DNA of 20,550 bases from NCBI GenBank assembly GCA_016713005.1, contig JADJPY010000014.1:1-20550 (forward strand), given 5' to 3'. The stretch is from Ramlibacter sp. Its GTDB lineage: Bacteria > Pseudomonadota > Gammaproteobacteria > Burkholderiales > Burkholderiaceae_C. The position numbers and the translations under genes were made by a program. The notes beneath the pieces were generated by a model that saw only the letters and a list, made by a program, of their open reading frames with translations, was not told the DNA's origin and did not search any database. How positions within the stretch are numbered: position 1 is the stretch's first letter; the number at the start of each line of letters is the position of its first letter. Positions 8,469 to 16,225 of the stretch are shown here, piece after piece.

Positions 8469-9077
8469 GTGAATTTCTTGTTTTCGGCTTTTTCTCGGTG
8501 GTTCTCGTTGCTGCTCGTTGTGCTGGGTGTTTGGGGCGCGCCGGCTTTGGCGGATGTGTTGCCCCCTGCTCGCTGGCTTGAGTATTCGCGGCTTTTCGAC
8601 AGCCTCGACATTTGCTTCCAGAAGTCGGAATCAGACGCGTGCCAGATACCTGGCCACCCGGCTGAAGGGGGTGGCCCCGGGCGTTGCGTTCAGGAAGGCG
8701 GCAGCGCGCGCCGCAAGAACTGCATACTGATCAAACCGGTAAAGGTGCGCCGGGATATCCCGGCCTACCCGTACCGGGCGGAGCCCGCCACCTGTGACCA
8801 GGTTTCCAGCGGCAACTTCACGTTGCCGCAAGAACTGACCTGCAGGACCCCACCGGTGGTGGCAGACCGCTTCTGCGCTGCCCGGCGGGCGGGCGACGAT
8901 TGCACCATTGAGGGCGTGGTGGGCGATGCCCAGCCCGAGACGGTGATGTATGCCGGGCGCTGCGAACAGCTCACGCAACAGTACCCGTACGTCAATGACG
9001 GCCTTCGCACTGCGAAGCGTGAGATATTGCAGTGCAAGCCCCTGACGGTGGGCCCGCCCCCGAAGCCCGCGCAGTAA
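8469..9077 (+). CDS. Secreted cysteine-rich protein A (tandem paralogue)
   Basis: The 202-residue product begins with a signal peptide (FSLLLVVLGVWGAPALA) and has ten cysteines after it. The order is C-x8-C (DICFQ, DACQIPG), GRC, NC, then TC, TC, FC, DC, GRC and QC. The two halves look related: each has a cysteine, another eight residues later followed by xIxG, then a GRC and a final cysteine. The same ten cysteines occur in protein B (9690-10351), which also shares VRRDIP and ADRFCA. The cysteines suggest five disulfides in the periplasm or outside the cell. I do not recognise a family. The frame is intact and the gene leads a three-gene run on the plus strand. Confidence 0.82.
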   Translation: MNFLFSAFSRWFSLLLVVLGVWGAPALADVLPPARWLEYSRLFDSLDICFQKSESDACQIPGHPAEGGGPGRCVQEGGSARRKNCILIKPVKVRRDIPAYPYRAEPATCDQVSSGNFTLPQELTCRTPPVVADRFCAARRAGDDCTIEGVVGDAQPETVMYAGRCEQLTQQYPYVNDGLRTAKREILQCKPLTVGPPPKPAQ

Positions 9078-9112
9078 ATCGGGGTGCTCCCGCCCTCAAC
9101 CCATAGGCCAGC

Positions 9113-9696
9113 ATGCGTTTCTACCCAACTGACCCCGAGTCGCGTACCACCGCCCTGCGCAACGCCGCGCTGATGGCTGGCCTTGTGGCCAGCCTGCTGC
9201 TGCCCGCCGCCCCCGCGCTGGCCTGCATGGCCTACAACTACATCCCAGGCCCGCCGCGCGCCGCGGTGGTGGACAGCCTGGCCCAGCTGGCCGCGCACCC
9301 GCTGGAGGGGGAAATGGCCGCGGGCGGGCAGACCACGCGGCTGCTGCCCTGGCCGATGCGCGCGGCGAGTGGTCGGTGCGGCCCGACCCGCTGGACGCCG
9401 TGGCGGTGCACAGCTCGGTGCTGCGCGGTGAGGGCAGGCAGCGCCTGTCGCGCCACGTGTTTGACTACCGGCTGCTCAACGCCGCCGAGGTGGCGCGCAT
9501 CGAATCCGGCCCCGACGGCCTGCGCGACACCCGCTGGCGCAACGCCCGCGTGCGCGACATCGCACTGCGGCTCACCTACCGCGTGGGCGGCAAGCCGCCG
9601 CGCGAGTTTGCGGCTACCCTCAAGGTCTACCCCGGTGTGGCCGTGGCGGTGCCACGCGAGCCCGCGCCGCCCGGGCAACCCGTCCCCAAATGCTGA
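9113..9696 (+). CDS. Secreted or membrane-anchored protein between the cysteine-rich paralogues (frameshifted)
   Basis: The start at 9113 (MRFYPTDPESRTT) precedes a hydrophobic export signal ending PALAC, which could be either a signal peptidase I site or a weak lipobox. A slip near 9345 moves the reading into a second frame that runs DARGEWSVRPDPLDAV, then LSRHVFDYRLLNAAEVARI, and ends PPGQPVPKC at 9696. The product is about 194 residues. No known domain was recognised. The stop codon overlaps the start of the next gene (ATGCTGA), so the three secreted-protein genes of 8469-10351 are very probably one operon. Confidence 0.72.
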
Positions 9697-10351
9697 ACAT
9701 GACCATCCACATCCTCCCCCGCATGCTGGCCGCCACGCTGATCGCCGCGGCCATGCCCGCCCTGGCCGACCTGATCCCGCCCGGGCAGATGCAGGCGCAG
9801 CTGCGCTTTAACAGCGGCGCGTGGGACCGCGAAGACCAGTTCTGCGCGGGCAAGAGGAGAAGGACACCTGCCAGATCCCCGGCAACCCGTTTGAAGGCGG
9901 CGGCGCCGGGCGCTGCGTGCGCGAGATTCCGCAGGGCGCCAGCCAGATCGACATGGTTTGCCGGCTGGACGCGCCCGCCCGGGTGCGCCGCGACATCCCC
10001 GAGGGCGGCTTTGTGCCCGACAGCCAGATTTGCGACATGGCCGCGCGCGGGCAGGGCGGCCTGCCGCCCGACACCACCTGCACGCCACCGGCCGCGCCGC
10101 TGGCCGACCGCTTTTGCGCCACGCTGCGCGAAGGCGACGCCTGCACGGCCGAAGCCACGGTGGGCGACGCCCCGCCCGCCACATTTGCCGGGCGCTGCAT
10201 GCGGGTCAAGCACGAGAGCAGCTACTACCGCATGGGCCGGCGCGTCGCCACCCGCGAGGTGCTGCAGTGCAACCCCGCCAGCCCCGCGCCCGCCCGCGTG
10301 TTTGGCCCGCGCGCCAGGCCTGTCAGCCCGCAGGGTGATGCCTCACGCTGA
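9690..10351 (+). CDS. Secreted cysteine-rich protein B (paralogue of A, one frameshift)
   Basis: Starting at the ATG at 9690 (or 9699), the protein has a signal peptide (MLAATLIAAAMPALA) and then LIPPGQ, comparable to VLPPAR in protein A. A slip near 9852 separates DQFCAGK from EEKDTCQIPGNPFEGGG. From there the second frame runs to the stop at 10351. All ten cysteines of protein A are found in the same order (FCAGK, TCQIPG, GRCV, VCRL, ICDM, TCTPP, FCATL, ACTAE, GRCM, QCNP), with VRRDIP and ADRFCA also shared. Length is about 219 residues. The role is unknown; conservation of the cysteine framework points to a disulfide-stabilised exported protein. Confidence 0.78.
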
Positions 10352-10362
10352 TTTTGAGTGCC

Positions 10363-10419
10363 AAATCGGCCTACAGCCCCCGCCAGTGCTGGATGAGCCG
10401 CTATCAAAAGCGTAGCAAA
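10363..10419 (+). repeat. Dispersed intergenic repeat, copy 3
   Basis: It reads AAATCGGCCTACAGCCCCC, then GCCAGTGCTGGATGAGCCGC and TATCAAAAGCGTAGCAAA. It is nearly identical to copy 4 at 13196 and lies twelve bases after the stop of protein B, in the same orientation as the other copies. Confidence 0.8.
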
Positions 10420-10437
10420 CTGTCGCCCAAGGGGTCC

Positions 10438-10569
10438 CTACAGCGTCTGCCGGTACCGCTCCAGCATCTGCTCTTGCGTCTCAAAGGCCGTGCCGGGGGC
10501 GACCTTGTCGGCCACCTGGTCGCGCAGCATCTCGCCCATGCTGGGCATGCAGGTGCGGGGCTGGTGGCG
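10438..10569 (-). pseudogene. Detached 3' end of a flavoprotein (PNPOx-like) gene
   Basis: These 132 bases match the last 131 bases of the flavoprotein gene at 14346-14961, including its stop codon, with only a few substitutions. The fragment keeps an open frame for the final 43 or so codons (GEMLRDQVADKVAPG, then EQMLERYRQTL). It also retains a CG dinucleotide that is missing from the full-length copy, where its loss causes a frameshift. There is no 5' part: similarity stops abruptly at 10569/10570, 14 bases before the stop codon of the next gene. It is either a leftover from an insertion into the flavoprotein gene or a decayed tandem copy. Confidence 0.85.
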
Positions 10570-10583
10570 TCAACGCGCCCGAC

Positions 10584-11228
10584 TCAACCCGCAGGCTGCA
10601 GCCGGAACATCCAGAACCAGTAGCCCAACCCCGCGCAATGGGCCACCACGGTTGCAAAGTACGTCTGGCGGAAATCCACCTTGCGCGACTTGTGGCGCAG
10701 CAACTGCTGGGCAAACCACGCGCCCGACCAGCCGCCAAACAGGCTCCACACATGCAATTGAAGCTCCGGCGTGCGCCAGAACCTTTGCTGCGCAGCGTAT
10801 TTGTCAATCCAGTACGCCATGAATGCACCGGCATTGACGCCCACCCATGCAAACGGCACCCACCAGGGCATCAGCCGTGACCAGGTGGCCCACAGCACAA
10901 AGCCGGCATGGGCCAGCATCAGCGGCAGTATCAGCCACGCACCCGACGACGGCCCGCCTGTTGCAGCCGCTCTGGCGGGCTTGCGGCGCGCGCGGGGCAC
11001 GGGTGGCGGGGCGGCGGTTTCACCCACAGGGTGCGCCGCCACGGCGCGCGGCCCCTTGCCGCCCATGTGGATCTCTTCAAACGTGATGCGCATGCCCTGG
11101 CGTGGCCCGCCAGAGCGCGAGCGGAAGTCGCGCACATGCAAAAACACATCGGCCGTGGAATCGGGGCTGCGCACAAAGCCAAAGCCGCGTTCGTCGTCCC
11201 AACGGATGATCGTGCCTTCCTTCTTCAT
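10584..11228 (-). CDS. Cold-shock domain / DUF1294 membrane protein
   Basis: The ATG at 11228 starts MKKEGTIIRWDDERGFGFV. Residues 1-65 form a cold-shock OB fold with both RNA-binding motifs visible (GFGFV and VFLHV). A proline- and arginine-rich linker follows (to about residue 105). The remaining 110 residues are DUF1294: hydrophobic segments at LPLMLAHAGFVLWATW, PFAWVGVNAGAFMAYW and FATVVAHCAGLGYWFW, plus the family signature YWIDKYAAQQRFWRTPE and a GGWSGAWFAQ...RHKSRK stretch. The protein is 214 residues and intact. It is probably an inner-membrane protein with a cytoplasmic nucleic-acid-binding head; its role is not established. It is divergent from the NERD helicase, with 71 bp between the starts. 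Confidence 0.88.
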   Translation of the reverse strand: MKKEGTIIRWDDERGFGFVRSPDSTADVFLHVRDFRSRSGGPRQGMRITFEEIHMGGKGPRAVAAHPVGETAAPPPVPRARRKPARAAATGGPSSGAWLILPLMLAHAGFVLWATWSRLMPWWVPFAWVGVNAGAFMAYWIDKYAAQQRFWRTPELQLHVWSLFGGWSGAWFAQQLLRHKSRKVDFRQTYFATVVAHCAGLGYWFWMFRLQPAG

Positions 11229-11299
11229 GGGCAGATTTTCGTACAGGGCTGGGTGGGCCCTGCGTATGATCTCCAAACGCGTATCTGGCAGCAAAAAGC

Positions 11300-13155
11300 A
11301 TGGCGATCTTGATACCAGCACTGGGCAGTTGTGTTTCCAGGATGACATCTGGTGAGCGACGCACTGCCGAGCGGTTGGAGGAAAAGCTCGACGCCGACTA
11401 CCTGCTCTGGTACGACGTGCCCGTTGGCCCGCGCCATCAGCACCCCGACTTTGTGGTGATGCATCCGCGCCGGGGCATCCTGATCCTGGAGGTAAAGGAC
11501 TTCCGGCTCACCACCATCATCGGCGCCAACAAGCAGACCTGGGATATCCACGGCGACAACGGACCCAAGACCATTGCCAACCCGCTGGAGCAGGCCCGGC
11601 AATACGCCCACCAGGTGGTCAACGCGCTGGAGCGCGACCCGCAACTGGTGCACGCGGAAGGGCGCTTCAAGGGCAAGCTGGCGTTCCCCTGGAGCTACGG
11701 CGTGGTGTTGCCCAACATCACCGCGCGCAGTTCGACAGCGCCGAGCTGGGCTCCGCCATCGAGCCGCACCGCGTGATTTGCAAGGACGAGATGGCCGAGG
11801 GCGTGGCGCCTGAGGAACTGCAAAGCCGGTTGTGGGGCATGTTCCCCTACATGATGGGGTGGCGCGATGTCTCTGCCGCAGATGGACCGGGTGCGCTGGA
11901 TCATGTTCCCGGACGTGCGGGTGCCGGTGACTGGCGAGCTTTTCAACGTGAATTTGCAGCCCGATGGTGCGGACGCCGACGGCGAACCCGAACTGCCCAG
12001 CCTGATGCGCGTGATGGACCTGCAGCAGGAGCAGCTTGCGCGCAGCCTGGGCGAAGGGCACAGGGTCATCCACGGCGTGGCCGGCTCAGGCAAAACCATG
12101 CTGCTGGGCTACCGCGCCGAGCAACTGGCGCGCGCGGTGCCAGCTGGCGAGGCGGCCACCGCGCACAAACCCATCCTCATCCTGTGCTTTAACAAGCCAT
12201 TGGCGCGGCAACTGGAAAGCGTGATGGTGACCAAGGGCATCGCCGACCGTGTGCACGCGGTGAGCTTTCCTAAGTGGTGCCGCGACCAGTTGATCGCCTA
12301 TGGGCAGACCCTGCCGCCCAACAATGCGCCCGCGCACTACGCCGATGAACTGGTGCAGCGCGTGATCTCTGGCGTGGATCGCCGCCAGATACCCAGCGGG
12401 CAATACCGCGCGGTGCTGATCGACGAGGGCCACGACTTCAGGCCCGAATGGTTGCGCATCATCGTGCAGATGGTGGACCCCACCACCAACAGCCTGCTGG
12501 TGCTGTATGACGACGCGCAGAGCATCTACGAGCGCAGCCACAGCCGGCGCTTCAGCTTCAAGAGCGTGGGCATCCAGGCTCAGGGCGCACCACCATCCTG
12601 AAGATCAACTACCGCAACACGCGGCAGATTCTGCAGACCGCCAGCCTGGTGGCGGCCGACCTGCTGACCGCCGAAGACCAGGACGACGACGGCGTGCCCC
12701 TGCTCAAACCCGTGAGCTGCGGGCGCGACGGCGAGGCGCCGCTCATCATCCGCTTGCCCACCCTGCAACAGGAGGCGGCGCAGGTGGCCGACCTGCTGGC
12801 CACCGCCCACCGCGAAGGCCACGCTTGGGGTGACATGGCCATCCTGTGCCGGCACTGGAGCGAGATGGACTTGTGCGCCAGCGTGCTCAAGCGGCGCGGC
12901 CTGCCGCACCAGGTGCAACAGGGTGCGGCCACCTTCAACCCGCTGGCCGACTGCGTCAAGGTATTGACCCTGCACGCCAGCAAGGGCCTGGAGTTCCCCG
13001 TGGTGGCGCTGGTGGGTGTGGGCCACATGCCCGCAGAAGGTGCGGACGAGCGCGACGAAGCGCGACTGTTCTATGTGGGGGCCACACGGGCCACGCACCG
13101 GCTGATTGTGGGCGTGGGGGGTGGAGGGCGGTTTGGGGAACGCCTGGGTGCTTGA
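11300..13155 (+). CDS. NERD-domain superfamily 1 (UvrD-like) helicase (frameshifted)
   Basis: Residues 1-150 form a nuclease-related (NERD) domain, with the PD-(D/E)xK-like signature HPDFVV...ILILEVKDF near 11440-11500. The helicase part shows Walker A (HGVAGSGKT at 12073-12099), Walker B (AVLIDEGHDF near 12411-12440), YDDAQSIY (motif III region), NYRNTRQIL (motif IV), VLTLHASKGLEFPVV (motif V) and LFYVGATRATHRL (motif VI). Total length is about 618 residues. Slips near 11725, 11868 and 12590 divide it into four open stretches that join cleanly. The start at 11300 (MAILIPALGSCVSRM) fits family N-termini better than the ATG at 11341. Proteins of this type are cytoplasmic, ATP-dependent and suspected in DNA repair or foreign-DNA control. 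Confidence 0.88.
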
Positions 13156-13195
13156 ACCCGCTGTGACGTTTTGACGCAGTCTTATTTTGCTAGTG

Positions 13196-13252
13196 AAATC
13201 GGCCTCCAGCCCCCGCCAGTGCTGGATGAGCCGCTATCAAAAGCGTAGCAAA
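13196..13252 (+). repeat. Dispersed intergenic repeat, copy 4
   Basis: It is the same sequence as copy 3, apart from one or two bases (AAATCGGCCTCCAGCCCCC and so on). It starts 41 bases after the helicase stop and ends 40 bases before the convergent HEPN gene stop. Potential stems are CCAGC/GCTGG and GCTA/TAGC. Confidence 0.8.
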
Positions 13253-13291
13253 CAGCGCTCCACAGGGGAGCAAGCCAAGCATGTGCCGCGT

Positions 13292-13705
13292 CTATTCGCC
13301 GCCAGCCAGGGCGTCCGCGACGGTTTGCGTGGCGGTGATGAGGTCTGCCACCAGCCGGTCATTGATCTCCAGCAGACCCTCGTACTCGCCCAGGTTTCGC
13401 TTGTTGTGGCACATGTCCAGCACGCGCCACACCTGCGGGCCAAGCCCCAGCGTGTGCGGCAGCACCTGAAAGACGATGTACCGGTTGCTCGCCCGGTAGC
13501 CCTGGCGGCGCAAGGCGGCCAGGCACAGCGCGTGCGCGGCGTTGTAGGCCAGGTCGAACCGGCTCTCAAGCGCCAGCGAGGCATTGCGCGCATCACCCAG
13601 GCGGGCCAGGCCCGTGCGCAGCAGGCCTGCGATCTCGTTCGCGTCGGGCGGTTCTGCCTTTAGCGGCTTGCCCGGGCCGCTCAGGTTCTCAAGTTCTGCT
13701 GACAT
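13292..13705 (-). CDS. HEPN-domain protein, probable toxin of a HEPN/MNT pair
   Basis: This 137-residue protein is mostly helical. It contains the HEPN signature RVLDMCHNKRN, an R-x5-H followed by N, which in active members forms the RNase site of a dimer. Upstream segments (FDLAYNAAHALCLAALRRQGYR) fit the second helix. Its start codon lies inside the end of the nucleotidyltransferase gene, with a 17-base overlap, so the two are translated together. In characterised pairs the HEPN protein is an RNase toxin and the MNT partner neutralises it, in some cases by AMPylating it. Whether this copy is toxic is inference. The frame is intact and it ends 40 bases from repeat copy 4. Confidence 0.82.
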   Translation of the reverse strand: MSAELENLSGPGKPLKAEPPDANEIAGLLRTGLARLGDARNASLALESRFDLAYNAAHALCLAALRRQGYRASNRYIVFQVLPHTLGLGPQVWRVLDMCHNKRNLGEYEGLLEINDRLVADLITATQTVADALAGGE

Positions 13706-14326
13706 GGGGCGAATCCTCCTGGCCGATCAGCCATATCTTTGGCTGTTGCATCACACGGGTGACGAAGGCATTGTCTTGCGCCTGGCGCTGCACAAACTCG
13801 GCCGGCGTGTACAGCGTCGGGTTGACCTTGCGCCCCAGCGTGAGCGCCGCGCCCTCCAGCGCGCCGAACACCTCTGCGTAGCCCAGACTGGCACTGACCA
13901 GCAACACATCCACATCGCTGTGCGCCGTGTCTTGCTGGCGCGCCACGGAGCCAAACACAAAAGCCAGCTCGATCCGGGGCGCCAGCGGGCCAGCGCCGCG
14001 CGCAACACATCGGCCAGACCCATGGTCTTGAGCACCAGGCCGCGCAGCTCGGCAAACACGGGGCTCTGCGGGTTGGCCTGGAAGTGCTTCTGGTTGCCCT
14101 GGCGGCGCTCTGTGATCAGGCCCGCTGCCGCCAGCGCGGCCAGCTCGCGCTGCACCGCACCCGTGCCCGACTGCGCCAGCGCGATCAGCTCGTTGGCGTA
14201 GTAGCTGCGGTCTGGTGCGCCAAACAGCACGGCCAGCACACGCTGGCGCACCTTGGGCAGCAAGGCGTCGGCGATGGAGGTGGTGGCCAGAGGATGCACG
14301 TTAATACCCAATTTGGGTTGCATCAT
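13689..14326 (-). CDS. Winged-helix minimal nucleotidyltransferase (MNT antitoxin, one frameshift)
   Basis: The N-terminal 90 residues are a winged helix-turn-helix (RQRVLAVLFGAPDRSYYANE, then LAALAAAGLITERRQGNQKHF, the recognition helix and wing). After a slip near 13990, where one base is missing, the second frame gives the nucleotidyltransferase motif FGSVARQQDTAHSDVDVLLV, with GS and DxD spaced as in active enzymes. The C-terminus ends SPHVSRT at 13689. Such DNA-binding MNT proteins act as antitoxin and autorepressor for the following HEPN gene. Two palindromes at the start codon (separate entries) are the probable operators. Start choice: ATG at 14326 or 14323. Confidence 0.84.
14305..14319. 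promoter_or_regulatory. Candidate operator 1 of the MNT/HEPN pair
   Basis: TACCCAATTTGGGTT is a near-palindrome (core CCCAATTTGGG) inside codons 3-7 of the MNT gene. It matches operator 2 in 14 of 15 bases, and the two start exactly 21 bp apart, two helical turns. Confidence 0.65.
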
Positions 14327-14340
14327 ACCCTATTTGGGTT
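14326..14340. promoter_or_regulatory. Candidate operator 2 of the MNT/HEPN pair
   Basis: TACCCTATTTGGGTT runs from the A of the MNT start codon upstream towards the flavoprotein stop at 14346. Binding by the winged-helix N-terminus of the MNT protein would block the ribosome-binding or transcription region. This is inference from symmetry and position. Confidence 0.65.
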
Positions 14341-14345
14341 TTTAT

Positions 14346-14961
14346 CTACAGCGTCTGCCTGTACCGCTCCAGCATCTGCTCCTGCGTCTCAAACACCGTG
14401 CCGGGGGCGACCTTGTCGGCCACCTGGTCGCAGCATCTCGCCCATGCTGGGCATGCAGGTGCGGGGCTGGTGGCGCGCGGGGTTCCACAACTCGGAGCGC
14501 ATCAGCGCCTTGGCGCAGTGCAGGTAGCTGGCCTGGACGGTGACCCGGATCACCAGCTTGGGCACGCGGCGGGCGTCCTGGCACAGCGTGCGGTCTGCCT
14601 CGTCCACCGACAGCACGGCCGTGCCGTTGACGCGCAGCGTCTCGTCCACGCCCGGCACCATGAACAGCAGGCCCACCTGGGGCGTGTGCAGGATGTTCTG
14701 CAGCGTGTCCAGCCGGTTGTTGCCGGGCGAATCGGGCAGCAGCAGCGTGTGCGCGTCCAGCACCTTGACAAAGCCCGGCTCGCCCCCGCGCGGCGAGGCG
14801 TCCATGCCGTCCACCCCGCCCGAGGCCACAACGACAAAAGGCGACAGCCCGATGAAGCGCGTGGCATGCACGTCCAGCTGCGGCAGCTCTTTGGCGGCGG
14901 AGCGCTCGCGGACGGGGTCGTAGAGGGGGCGGAGGGAGGGGCAGGCTGGAGAAGATGTCAT
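14346..14961 (-). CDS. Pyridoxamine-5'-phosphate-oxidase-like flavoprotein, MSMEG_1061 type (frameshift near the C-terminus)
   Basis: The ATG at 14961 begins MTSSPACPSLRPLYDPVRER. The split-barrel, FMN-binding fold is indicated by the sequence ATRFIGLSPFVVVASGG, by ASPRGGEPGFVKVLD, by LDTLQNILHTPQVGLLFMVPG and by DETLRVNGTAVLS, all typical of PPOX-class proteins. A 2-bp loss near 14430 shifts the end. By comparison with the fragment at 10438-10569, the true C-terminus is EMLRDQVADKVAPG...ERYRQTL with the stop at 14346. Length is about 205 residues. The substrate is unknown; members bind flavin and may reduce small compounds. It follows the TOPRIM-like gene on the same strand but differs from it in GC content, so it marks the edge of the AT-richer island. 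Confidence 0.85.
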
Positions 14962-15044
14962 AAGAATAGATGGCAATGAGAACAGAAACGCTGAAGACGC
15001 ATTCTTCAAATCCATGTATCGATTTGAGTTGCGATACTCTCAAA

Positions 15045-16140
15045 CTATGAGCGGACTCTGTTCATGGCCAAACCCCAACAGCTCAATTTCTCCCCCAAGC
15101 GAAACCATTCGTTCTTGTTGCGTGAAGTCCTCACACGTTCGATCTGTTTATGAACAGAAATCGAGTTGCAATAGCTAAGAAACCTGTCTAAGGCCTTGTC
15201 CCCAAGGCCAGGAATGAAGTACGCATTTACAGCTTTTCATATCCTTGCAGCAGTGCCCATCGATGCACTCCTTTGATGAGTGGAAAGGTTCCGCGATCGC
15301 GTTTGCTGCGGCACCCCAATAGGCGCGATCTGCCTCATCAGTATTGACAGCACTAGTTCGAACTAAAAACGTACCCTTTTTAAGATCGACCCAATTAGCG
15401 ACATCATCTTCTGGAAAAACTCGGTGCTCTAGAAAATCCCAACTAGAACTATTGTCAATCCAAGCATCCGAGTTCTCCTCAGAGTCTCGAAAAAGATTCT
15501 GAGGGAGAGCGTTTTCAATCTCACGACCGTGCACGGATACGTGCTCAGCAACCCAATTTCCCATCTTGGATAGCGAACTACACTTACTAGAGGTTGGACA
15601 TTCTGGAGATGCTGGATTCGATTTGTCGGTATCAGTAACTGACAAAACAAACTGGCGCTTATCAGTAATCTTCTGCTTCATAGCAGTTACTACTTCAGGT
15701 CCACCAGACCCCTCCTTTACCAGGGACACTCGAAGGCCTTTTGCTCCATTCTCCATGTGAAAATGGTTCGCGCAAATTTCTAAAGCATTCGCATCCCGGA
15801 TATTCTCGGCTACTACGCAGGAGGGAGTTAATGCAACGTTCGAGAAGTGATGAATCGGGACTTTCCAGATTCCAGGTGAAATCTTCGAAATTTGAGAGTC
15901 GCTTTCGGAGGAGAGAACGACTTTGTACTGTTGAAGGCCGGAAATAGATCTGAGTTCGGAAAGTCTTGCGAGTATTCCAGTCAAAGCCGCTCTGCTCGCG
16001 ATGGACCATTGTTTGGTAGCTAGGTACTCAAGGAGACTTCGGCTTCCAACAACTACATGTTCACCTCGAAATACAGAAGAGAAAACCTGTTCAATGGCAG
16101 CGGTTGCATCCTGGTCAACCCCATAGTCGACTTCTTTCAA
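15045..16140 (-). CDS. TOPRIM-like partner protein of the island ATPase (one homopolymer frameshift)
   Basis: Reading from the TTG at 16140 gives 305 residues without interruption. Dropping one A from the four-base run at 15234-15237 (minus-strand sense) extends the protein to 364 residues. The extension reads KAVNAYFIPGLGDKALDRF and ends KLSCWGLAMNRVRS at 15045. The middle resembles a TOPRIM nuclease domain: an acidic strand end (CVVAENIRDANALEI, residues 109-123), a glycine turn (KEGSGGPEVV), then FVLSVTDTDKSNP with a DxD, and GREIENALP, comparable to the REIEN segment of OLD-like and DUF4435 proteins. The C-terminal RTSRNKNEWFRLGEKL is also seen in such proteins as I recall them. The start overlaps the ATPase stop as TTGA, implying translational coupling. 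The catalytic assignment is by eye and should be treated as a hypothesis. Confidence 0.68.
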
Positions 16141-16225
16141 CTCATCCAGTAATTCAATCCCATGTTAGGCTCGGGATCAAAGAAACCAAACGGCCAGTTG
16201 CGTAGGACCCCTTCGCTGTCGAACT
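16137..16225 (-). pseudogene. C-terminal end of the IS-interrupted DUF3696-like ATPase
   Basis: On the minus strand this reads FDSEGVLRNWPFGFFDPEP and ends NYWMS. The NWP-x-GFFD motif is the normal C-terminus of DUF3696 ATPases. It is separated from the rest of the gene (19063-20550) by the GC-only run, a duplicated segment and the IS21 element. About 10-20 residues between EQDPN and FDSEG are not found on either side. Confidence 0.75.

Noticed and set aside
15064..15153. A 29-codon plus-strand frame starting MAKPQQLNFS, resembling the start of a transposase
   Set aside because: It lies antisense to the restored C-terminus of the TOPRIM-like protein and is explained by that gene.
15175..15235. 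Cysteine-rich tail (CKCVLHS) of the TOPRIM-like frame as a zinc site
   Set aside because: It arises from reading the wrong frame after a homopolymer error; only the upstream CIDGHCC part survives the correction.
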